This document shows, in pieces, positions 1-5,567 of a stretch of 5,567 nt of DNA; the first letter of the stretch is position 1; each line of letters begins with the position of its first letter. The notes under the pieces are model-generated. The model did no database searches. It was not told the origin of the DNA and saw only the letters and a program-made list of their open reading frames with translations. Location of the stretch: the NCBI GenBank assembly GCA_023251415.1, contig JAHEYX010000223.1, positions 1 through 5,567 on the forward strand. The letters run 5' to 3'. Both the position numbers and the translations under genes were made by a program. This stretch comes from Chitinophagales bacterium (GTDB taxonomy: Bacteria; Bacteroidota; Bacteroidia; Chitinophagales; CAIODY01).

Positions 1-783
1 AAAACAAAGGCTGCTGCCATCGACAATTTAGGTAATATTTTAGCTACGGATAAAACATCCTTCAGCGAGCAAAAACAAAAGCTGAAAATTAACTTGTCAC
101 ATACCTTATCCGACATTTGCTCTTTAGCAAAAGTAGGTTTAACAAAATCAAATTTAGCAGTAGAAGCCGGACAGTTAGAACTTTCACAAGCCTCATACGG
201 TAAATTAGCTGATCCTGATTTCTTGTTTTTAGCCAATGCAAATCGTAAGATCATTAATGATAACTTAACTGTTTTGGTGCCTGATTATCTTTCTACTACC
301 GATATTGCTGATTTAGATGCTGCAATCAATGCATTTGCCAATGCTAAAGGCACTAGCGATACTGTACAAAAAAACAGTCCTGCAATACGTGCCGAGTTTA
401 AAAATCAACTGGAAGTAATCCTGACTGTAATCAAACAAATTCGTTTATTGGCTAAACGCTATAAAAAATCCAATCCGGTTTTCTATCGCGAATTATTAAG
501 TGAGTCAACGATTAGTAAAATCAGTATCCGTCACACTACTTTACAAATTACCATTCGTAATGAAGAAGATGGAACACCGATTGAAGCTGCTGCAGTTAAA
601 TTAAGTAAAACGAAAAAAGCAGGTATCAGCGATGCAAGCGGACAAGTTACCATCGAAGAGATACGTAATGGTAAAATGAAGATTACCATAGAAGCAACAG
701 GATTTGAAAGCCTTGATCAAGAAGTATTAATCGAACAAGGAAAACAAAACCACTTCTTTATCGAGCTTAAAAAAGCTGCTTAA
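1..783 (+). CDS. Partial hypothetical protein, helical region plus C-terminal carboxypeptidase-regulatory-like domain
   Basis: The reading frame is open from base 1 to the TAA at 781-783, so 260 residues are visible and the start lies upstream of the window. The in-frame TTG at 94 is an internal leucine, not a convincing start, because coding-like sequence continues ahead of it. Residues 1 to about 170 are predicted mostly alpha-helical, with a basic stretch near 150-155 (LLAKRYKKSNP) and an FY pair that recalls helical repeat proteins common in Bacteroidota. Residues about 181-257 look like a small beta-sandwich of the carboxypeptidase regulatory type: a GTPIEAAAV segment, then DASGQVTIEEI, then a KMKITIEATGFES strand pair. 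That fold is usually a structural or adhesive module, not an enzyme. No signal peptide can be judged because the N-terminus is missing. The gene is alone on its strand here and ends at a strong terminator. I do not recognise a specific family, and the function is unknown. Confidence 0.85.
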   Translation, partial: KTKAAAIDNLGNILATDKTSFSEQKQKLKINLSHTLSDICSLAKVGLTKSNLAVEAGQLELSQASYGKLADPDFLFLANANRKIINDNLTVLVPDYLSTTDIADLDAAINAFANAKGTSDTVQKNSPAIRAEFKNQLEVILTVIKQIRLLAKRYKKSNPVFYRELLSESTISKISIRHTTLQITIRNEEDGTPIEAAAVKLSKTKKAGISDASGQVTIEEIRNGKMKITIEATGFESLDQEVLIEQGKQNHFFIELKKAA

Positions 784-805
784 TTAATTTAGTTTTCCAT
801 ATTAC

Positions 806-843
806 TCCCCTTTCGTCAGAACAGATGAAAGGGGATTTTTTTT
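806..843 (+). terminator. Rho-independent terminator of the upstream plus-strand gene
   Basis: The arms 806-817 and 824-835 form a 12-bp stem (TCCCCTTTCGTC with GATGAAAGGGGA, one G-U wobble) around a 6-nt loop, AGAACA. Eight T residues follow at 836-843. It begins 22 bases after the stop codon of the plus-strand gene, the expected place for its transcript end. The opposite strand has no T-run next to the stem, so it should work in one direction only. Confidence 0.92.
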
Positions 844-1139
844 ATTAAAAAAGGAATAGCGTAATTGGGGGGGATGGTTTCCAGCCGATAGCCTGTTATA
901 GCTGATTGGAAAAGACTTGAATTTCATTCGCTGTCCAACTATTTGCCTTCGAAGATTTATTCCAAGGAAAAATGTCCAAAATGTTTTTTGGCTTTAGAAA
1001 GAATGTCTTTATTGCTTGTACTATTGTCATTAGTTAAATTTACCGCTAACAATTTATTTACGGTTTCTTATCCAATAAACTGCCACTGATTACTAATTCA
1101 ACAATCAAAAAAAAAACAGTAATTTCAATGCAACGCCAT
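844..1139. other. Intergenic region between convergent genes, no supported gene
   Basis: These 296 bases separate the terminator of the plus-strand gene from the stop codon of the minus-strand DUF4139 gene. I find no long open frame, tRNA-like fold, or tandem repeat. Minor items are a G7 run at 867-873, a weak 6-bp hairpin at 976-991 (CCAAAA/TTTTGG, 4-nt loop), and an A10 run at 1107-1116. The A10 run reads as ten T on the minus strand, 24 bases past the DUF4139 stop, and may help end that transcript. The only hairpin before it is short, bulged and about 10 bases away, so I do not call a proper terminator. Confidence 0.6.
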
Positions 1140-2795
1140 TTAAAACTTCGGACAATAAATCACTTTACGATTTACCGTATTGTTCAATTTAAAGGATTTT
1201 GGATGTTTAATGGAATACTCCATAGTAAGTTTGCGCGTTTCACCGGCTGTTAAGTTTAATTTCCAAATCAATAAGCCCGAATCCTTATCTAATTCAGCAT
1301 TGGTACTGTTCTTTAATTCTACTATGATATCATTTTGTTGACTCACCGGAATTTGATCTTGCACTTCCATACGAGCAGCCGTGGTATTGTTGTTTTTAAC
1401 CGTAATTTCATAAACGAAATTCTCCGTAATGGTGCTGCCCAAAATAGCTTTCGTGCTGTATTCATTTTTCTTCACCAAAGAGGTTAGAATTTTATTATCA
1501 CGCCCCAAGGACAACATTAACGTATCTTCAATTTGCCCGGCATTAATTGTCGATTGTCCGGCAAATTCATTGTGCAAAAAGATATTTACTTGTCCGTCAA
1601 TTAAGTTCAGGTTTTCCCAATCCGATACTCCGGCAATTAAAAAAGCATCATTGTCTAATTTCGGAACTGCGAAGTACTCATAAAAGGCGTTCACCTCATT
1701 AGCAGCCACTTCTATATCATACGGCTTCGCATCGGTCGGAATACTGTATTTATCCTTTACCGTAAAATTTAATGACAGACTTGGAACTGAAATCATATCA
1801 TACTTAACAGTGCTATTCCATGACATTACTTCCTGTTGCTTGGCTTGCTTTTTTACATCCATAGTTTGCGACATCGGGCTATTATAAGCTTCATTGTATT
1901 GATACGATTTTTTACCGTAATTAGCGAAATGACTGCTTAAAACCCACTTTTCCAAAACAGGCTGATTAGCACTTTCATACGGGTCGGCAGTAGAAAGATT
2001 TAGCGGAATTGCCGTCCAATCGTACCCACAATTATTGAACACTTTGGCTTTAAATTTCAACTTCATGGGTTTGTTTAAATCATCCACAAACATATCATAA
2101 TAAGGCTGCCAACCGGCTGTACTTACTAAATACGAGAAGTTAATTTTAGCAGTAGTGGCTGCAGGTGCATCAATCAAAAACTGTATTTGTTGCAAGCCTT
2201 TTTCTACCGTTACATTGCGTTCGCTCAACTCTTTGCGTATAGCGATCATGCGGGTTTCTAAACCAATTTTCTTATTGGTTTGTTCTACCAAACTTTGATT
2301 CAATTGCTGACGACGTGTGGCCATAAACGCCAACAACTTTTCCATATCAATCAAACTTAACGATTGACTTTTATTGCTCATTGGGTTTTCTGCCAATTGT
2401 CGTTTCTCCACTTCTAAATCAGTAATCGTATAGGTACAAAGTGAAAACTGATTGCTTAGCAACTGTAAGCTGTCTTCTAGGTTTTTTATTTTAGCATCAA
2501 CTTCCTTAGGTTTCAGCGTTACAAATTCTTTCGTTGCTACTACTGCTGTTATTTTAACCGTTCCATTGGCAAAAGCGTGAATGGATTTGGTATCGATAGC
2601 ATTGGAAATACCGTTAGCTACAATCGTATTGGAACCTGCTTTAAGGTTAACCGAAATTTCATGGTTAAGCATAGCACCGTTGAAATAAACGGTTACTTCT
2701 TTAATGGGAGCTTGAACCGACTGTACCGTTGGTTGAGCAAGAGCAGGAAAAGAAAAAAGTACACTAAGTACTGCAAGTAGTTTAAATGAACGCAT
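1140..2795 (-). CDS. Secreted DUF4140/DUF4139 domain protein (MuiA-like family)
   Basis: An exported protein of 551 residues and unknown biochemical role. Family members are often annotated 'mucoidy inhibitor MuiA family', a name that carries little mechanistic meaning. I start it at the ATG at 2793-2795 because a classic signal peptide begins there (MRSFKLLAVLSVLFSFPALA, likely cleaved before Gln21). An in-frame ATG at 2825 would add ten residues ahead of the basic n-region. Residues about 30-95 fit DUF4140 (EVTVYFNGAML, then a KAGSNTIVANGIS segment). Residues about 97-195 are charged, heptad-like and probably coiled coil. Residues about 215-535 fit DUF4139, with GWQPYYD at 228-234, CGYDW then LSTADP at 256-272, YSIPTDAKP at 350-358 and QVNIFLHNEFAGQS at 402-415. 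The gene follows the cytochrome lipoprotein gene by 46 bases on the same strand, with no terminator or clear promoter between, so the two are probably cotranscribed. Length and domain order look normal and the frame is intact. Family assignment is firm; function is not. Confidence 0.9.
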   Translation of the reverse strand: MRSFKLLAVLSVLFSFPALAQPTVQSVQAPIKEVTVYFNGAMLNHEISVNLKAGSNTIVANGISNAIDTKSIHAFANGTVKITAVVATKEFVTLKPKEVDAKIKNLEDSLQLLSNQFSLCTYTITDLEVEKRQLAENPMSNKSQSLSLIDMEKLLAFMATRRQQLNQSLVEQTNKKIGLETRMIAIRKELSERNVTVEKGLQQIQFLIDAPAATTAKINFSYLVSTAGWQPYYDMFVDDLNKPMKLKFKAKVFNNCGYDWTAIPLNLSTADPYESANQPVLEKWVLSSHFANYGKKSYQYNEAYNSPMSQTMDVKKQAKQQEVMSWNSTVKYDMISVPSLSLNFTVKDKYSIPTDAKPYDIEVAANEVNAFYEYFAVPKLDNDAFLIAGVSDWENLNLIDGQVNIFLHNEFAGQSTINAGQIEDTLMLSLGRDNKILTSLVKKNEYSTKAILGSTITENFVYEITVKNNNTTAARMEVQDQIPVSQQNDIIVELKNSTNAELDKDSGLLIWKLNLTAGETRKLTMEYSIKHPKSFKLNNTVNRKVIYCPKF

Positions 2796-2841
2796 AGGTA
2801 TTGATTTAGTTACCAATAACGCCATTTTTTCTGAAAAAGTA

Positions 2842-3522
2842 TCAATTATTTGGATAGCCGTGTGCTACCCAAATGGCAATCTTTTTACGATCGCAGGCAT
2901 TTAATTGAGAACCATTTTGAGGCATAGAAGAAAAACCCGGAGCGAAATTAACCGAGCCTACTAATTTGCCATTACCGGCAATAGCAGCAACTCCTGAATA
3001 GGCGGTTAATTGTATGCCGCCCGAAGGATTACTGGCACTGTGACAACCGGTACAATTGTTTTGCATAATGGGAGCAATGGTAGAAGTATAAGTAACTGCA
3101 GACGTATCACAGGAATTACCGCTATTGCACAATTCATTTAAGGCACCTTCTTGTATCCATTTAGAAATGGTGGCTATTTGTTGGCTCGTTAATGGATCTT
3201 GCCCTTTAGGCGGCATGCGTTTTTTACTGCTCGATTGAACGATTTTAATCAATTCACTTCCTGTTGGATCACCGGCATTCACCAATTGCATTACGCCATA
3301 ATACGAGCTTAAATCAACTCCTTCGGCAGCCGTTTTTGCATCGTGACATCCACTCATGGCACAATTGGAATTGATGATAGGAGCAACATCTTTTGAATAA
3401 TATGTTTTTGCCGGATCACAATCCCCAACAAACAGCATGGCTTTGTGTTTTACACAGGCTGAAATAATAACTAATGAAGCTGCTCCTGCAAAAAACAGTA
3501 AATAAAGATTTCGTATGTTCAT
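2842..3522 (-). CDS. Lipoprotein with two tandem cytochrome c-like domains (putative diheme)
   Basis: Predicted envelope electron-transfer lipoprotein of 226 residues. I choose the ATG at 3520-3522 because a lipoprotein signal follows at once (MNIRNLYLLFFAG, lipobox ISAC, lipidated Cys23). An in-frame ATG at 3591 would add 23 residues with no signal character and would put the candidate promoter inside the gene. Domain 1 holds CAMSGCH at 54-60, a CX4CH heme motif, with a likely distal ligand Met103 in RMPPKG. Domain 2 holds a standard CTGCH at 157-161 with likely ligand Met200 in SSMPQNG. Both units open alike (CD, four residues, then Y and a [VI]API[IM] segment), so the protein looks like an internal duplication. 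Four further cysteines (35, 132, 138, 210) fall at unit boundaries and might form disulfides. Heme attachment would occur outside the cytoplasm by the Ccm/Ccs machinery, which is not in the window. Redox partner and pathway are unknown. The gene is first in a probable operon with the DUF4139 gene. Confidence 0.88.
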   Translation of the reverse strand: MNIRNLYLLFFAGAASLVIISACVKHKAMLFVGDCDPAKTYYSKDVAPIINSNCAMSGCHDAKTAAEGVDLSSYYGVMQLVNAGDPTGSELIKIVQSSSKKRMPPKGQDPLTSQQIATISKWIQEGALNELCNSGNSCDTSAVTYTSTIAPIMQNNCTGCHSASNPSGGIQLTAYSGVAAIAGNGKLVGSVNFAPGFSSMPQNGSQLNACDRKKIAIWVAHGYPNN

Positions 3523-3578
3523 GATAATATCGTGTGTATAAAAATGCCTAACGCAAAATTTCCGGTAATATTGGAATA

Positions 3579-3609
3579 CAAAATTAGGCAAACAAAAAAG
3601 ACCTCGAAA
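3579..3609 (-). promoter_or_regulatory. Candidate Bacteroidota sigma-A-type promoter for the cytochrome/DUF4139 operon
   Basis: On the minus strand TAATTTTG (3579-3586) matches the Bacteroidota -7 consensus TAnnTTTG exactly. TTTC (3606-3609), one base off the -33 TTTG, lies 19 bases upstream of it. Transcription would begin near 3572, giving a leader of about 50 bases before the ATG at 3522. The -33 element sits in the stem of the pyrophosphatase terminator. The -7 match is clear and the -33 match is weaker. Confidence 0.55.
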
Positions 3610-3634
3610 TGACGCTAATCATAACGAGGTCTTT
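3594..3634 (-). terminator. Rho-independent terminator of hppA
   Basis: The arms 3625-3634 and 3597-3606 form a perfect 10-bp stem, read on the minus strand as AAAGACCTCG and CGAGGTCTTT. The 18-base loop can add a 4-bp inner stem (ATGA/TCAT) above a TT/TT internal loop. On the minus strand the stem runs into six T (3594-3599). It lies 18 bases past the hppA stop, so it should end the hppA transcript. The plus strand has only a short T-run, so termination there would be weak. Confidence 0.9.
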
Positions 3635-3652
3635 AATATGTTAATGAATTAC

Positions 3653-5567
3653 TTATTCGTTGGTATAAGTCGTATCGTTTTGTTCGGTACGTTTACCATT
3701 AACGATGGTAACTTTAGAATTGATACGCATGATACGATGTCCTTTATCGCCCGGTAAACGATTGGCTTTGCACATTTCTTTTTCTTCTGCATTCGCCATT
3801 TTAGCTTTGCATTCTTCCATATTGCAACCCATCTTTTCGCATTTTTCTTTCATTTGAGCATCGCTCATTCCTTTACATTCTTCCATGCATTTTTCGCTGG
3901 AAACACATTCCATTTTGCAATGTTCTTTATCAGCAGAAGCAGCAGTACCATGAATACTGGCTAATGTTGGAGCTATTACCAAAGAAACGATACTCATCAA
4001 TTTAATTAAAATGTTCATCGAAGGACCGCTGGTATCTTTAAATGGATCACCCACTGTATCACCTGTTACAGAAGCTTTATGTGGTTCTGATTTCTTATAG
4101 AAGATTTCACCGTTGATTTCAACACCTTTCTCAAATGATTTTTTTGCATTATCCCAAGCACCACCGGCGTTGTTTTGGAACATTCCGATTAATACCCCAC
4201 TCACGGTAGCACCGGCTAACATACCACCTAATACTTCCGGTCCGAAAATGAACCCAACAATTAATGGAGATATAATAGCAATTGCACCCGGTAACATCAT
4301 TTTACGAATAGAAGCTTCGGTAGAAATAGCCACACATTTATCGTATTGTGGTTTTCCGGTTCCTTCCATAATACCCGGAATGTCGCGGAACTGACGACGA
4401 ACTTCTTCCACCATCGCCATTGCAGCCTGACCAACTGCCGTAATTGCCAATGAAGAGAAAATATACGGAATCATACCGCCCACAAATAAACCGGCTAATA
4501 CATTGGCTTTATAAATATCGATACCATCAATTTTAGCAATACCTACGAAAGCGGCAAACAAAGCTAAGGCCGTTAAAGCAGCAGAAGCAATGGCAAATCC
4601 TTTTCCGGTAGCAGCGGTTGTATTACCAACTGCATCTAAAATATCTGTTTTTTCACGCACTTCTTTAGGCAATTCGCACATTTCGGCAATACCACCGGCG
4701 TTATCGGCAATCGGACCAAATGCATCGATTGCTAATTGCATAGCCGTTGTTGCCATCATACCGGCAGCAGCAATGGCCACACCGTATAAACCGGCAAACG
4801 TATAAGCCCCCAAGATACCACCTGCTAAAACGATAATAGGCAAGAAGGTAGATTCCATACCTACCGCCAAACCACCAATAATATTGGTAGCATGACCGGT
4901 TGAAGATTGACGAACAATTTTCATCACCGGACCTTTACCCATGGCCGTATAATATTCAGTAATGATACTCATTAAAGTACCTACAGCTAAACCAACCATG
5001 ATAGCGCCAAATACACCCATTTTAGAGAAGGTATGATCACGCAACATCATTTGATCAGGCATTAAATAATTAACCAAGAAGAAAGAAGCAATAGCAGTTA
5101 AGATGATACTACCCCAGTTACCCATGTTTAAAGCACGTTGTACTTTAGCTAAGGTTCCGGTTTCGTTATCGCTGATGCGTACAAAGAAGGTAGCTATGAT
5201 AGAGAAGATAATTCCTAAACCGGCTAATAACATTGGTAATAATATTGGGGCTAAGCCACCAAATTGATCAACTGATTTTGTTTCGCGACCTAAAACCATG
5301 GTTGCTAAAACGGTAGCCACATAACTTCCAAACAAATCGGCACCCATACCGGCAACGTCACCCACGTTATCACCTACGTTATCGGCAATAGTTGCAGGGT
5401 TACGCGGATCATCTTCCGGAATTCCGGCTTCTACTTTACCAACCAAGTCAGCTCCAACATCGGCAGCTTTAGTATAAATACCACCACCCACACGGGCAAA
5501 CAAAGCGATACTTTCCGCACCCAATGAAAAACCGGTTAATACTTCGATGGTTTTTCCATTTCTAAAC
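3653..5567 (-). CDS. hppA: Membrane-bound ion-translocating pyrophosphatase, K+-dependent type, with Cys/Met-rich C-terminal extension (5' partial)
   Basis: Inner-membrane pump that couples hydrolysis of cytoplasmic PPi to export of H+ or Na+. The frame runs off the window edge, so 637 residues are visible (numbered here from the codon at 5564-5566) and roughly 150-200 N-terminal residues are missing. The TTG at 5524 is internal. Catalytic signatures are present in order: DVGADLVGK at 36-44, DNVGDNVGD at 62-70, DNAGGIAEM at 288-296, GGAWDNAKK at 468-476 and GDTVGDPFKDTSGP at 502-515, which supply the Mg-PPi-binding Asp and Lys residues. GNTTAATGKG at 314-323 has Ala318 and Gly321 where K+-independent members carry Lys and Thr, so K+ dependence is expected. 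Gating residues are unusual: Glu18 in helix 5, with Gly80 and Ala84 at the two helix-6 positions that carry Glu in Na+-type and plant-type pumps. This points to the flavobacterial H+-pumping type. The family normally ends just after the last helix (about 517-535); here a Cys/Met-rich tail follows. The gene ends in its own terminator. Confidence 0.97.
   Translation of the reverse strand, partial: FRNGKTIEVLTGFSLGAESIALFARVGGGIYTKAADVGADLVGKVEAGIPEDDPRNPATIADNVGDNVGDVAGMGADLFGSYVATVLATMVLGRETKSVDQFGGLAPILLPMLLAGLGIIFSIIATFFVRISDNETGTLAKVQRALNMGNWGSIILTAIASFFLVNYLMPDQMMLRDHTFSKMGVFGAIMVGLAVGTLMSIITEYYTAMGKGPVMKIVRQSSTGHATNIIGGLAVGMESTFLPIIVLAGGILGAYTFAGLYGVAIAAAGMMATTAMQLAIDAFGPIADNAGGIAEMCELPKEVREKTDILDAVGNTTAATGKGFAIASAALTALALFAAFVGIAKIDGIDIYKANVLAGLFVGGMIPYIFSSLAITAVGQAAMAMVEEVRRQFRDIPGIMEGTGKPQYDKCVAISTEASIRKMMLPGAIAIISPLIVGFIFGPEVLGGMLAGATVSGVLIGMFQNNAGGAWDNAKKSFEKGVEINGEIFYKKSEPHKASVTGDTVGDPFKDTSGPSMNILIKLMSIVSLVIAPTLASIHGTAASADKEHCKMECVSSEKCMEECKGMSDAQMKEKCEKMGCNMEECKAKMANAEEKEMCKANRLPGDKGHRIMRINSKVTIVNGKRTEQNDTTYTNE
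3656..3931 (-). other. Cys/Met-rich C-terminal extension of the pyrophosphatase
   Basis: This segment encodes the last 92 residues of the hppA product (546-637). The first part, about 55 residues, has eight Cys (550, 554, 560, 564, 576, 581, 586, 599) and eight Met among many Lys and Glu, with spacings such as CKMEC, CMEEC, CEKMGC and CNMEEC. The rest is a basic then polar stretch with a short beta-like piece, KVTIVNGK. In known structures of the family the C-terminus faces away from the cytoplasm, so the tail should lie in the periplasm. Metal binding or disulfide formation is an inference from composition only; no named domain is recognised. Confidence 0.75.

Noticed and set aside
94..96. 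TTG as the start codon of the first plus-strand gene
   Set aside because: The same frame is open and coding-like from base 1, so the gene is cut by the window edge and this codon is internal.
867..873. G7 run as a phase-variation tract or G-quadruplex
   Set aside because: It is a single run outside any coding frame, with no further G-runs close by and no promoter match around it.
972..1037. Plus-strand small ORF of 21 codons (ATG at 972, TAA at 1035-1037) with AAGGA just upstream
   Set aside because: It is very short, lies in AT-rich sequence where such frames arise by chance, and has no promoter match. A Shine-Dalgarno-like AAGGA is weak evidence in Bacteroidota. Conservation in relatives or ribosome profiling would be needed.
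1107..1139. Terminator for the DUF4139 gene at the A10 run
   Set aside because: The ten T on the minus strand are suggestive, but the only nearby stem is about 5 bp with a bulge and is separated from the T-run by about 10 bases.
4113..4805. Plus-strand open frames at 4113-4394 and 4590-4805
   Set aside because: They lie antisense inside the conserved hppA coding sequence and have no recognisable protein features. The same holds for plus-strand frames at 1429-1683 and 2577-2780 inside the DUF4139 gene.
5522..5524. TTG as the start codon of hppA
   Set aside because: The frame continues upstream with GKTIEVLTGFS, which matches the conserved family sequence before helix 5, so the gene extends past the window end.

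Overview
The window (5567 bp, AT-rich) looks like chromosomal DNA from a member of the Bacteroidota. The signs are a TAnnTTTG-type promoter element, little Shine-Dalgarno sequence ahead of the chosen starts, a Bacteroidota-style cytochrome lipoprotein, a DUF4139 envelope protein, and a membrane pyrophosphatase whose ion-gate residues resemble the flavobacterial K+-dependent type. No rRNA, tRNA, IS element, CRISPR array or phage gene is visible. I cannot name the genus.

Layout: (1) 1-783, plus strand: the 3' part of a helical protein of unknown function ending in a carboxypeptidase-regulatory-like beta domain. Its frame is open from base 1, so the true start lies outside the window. It is followed by a strong intrinsic terminator (806-843). 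(2) 844-1139: a non-coding gap between convergent genes with no convincing feature. (3) 1140-2795 and 2842-3522, minus strand: a probable two-gene operon in which a two-domain cytochrome c lipoprotein precedes a secreted DUF4140/DUF4139 protein. A candidate promoter (3579-3609) drives the pair. (4) 3594-3634: a strong minus-strand terminator that ends the pyrophosphatase transcript and overlaps the operon promoter. (5) 3653-5567, minus strand: hppA, a membrane-bound ion-pumping pyrophosphatase, cut at its 5' end by the window edge.

All complete products are predicted to act in or at the envelope: an inner-membrane ion pump powered by PPi hydrolysis, a lipid-anchored cytochrome, and an exported protein of unknown role. 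Apart from the cytochrome/DUF4139 pair, nothing shows that they form one pathway. The region is mostly ordinary housekeeping content and I see no new defence or mobile system. The most unusual point is a Cys- and Met-rich tail of about 92 residues on the pyrophosphatase, which standard family members lack. Next are the placement of that pump's gating glutamate and the unequal heme motifs (CX4CH and CX2CH) of the duplicated cytochrome.
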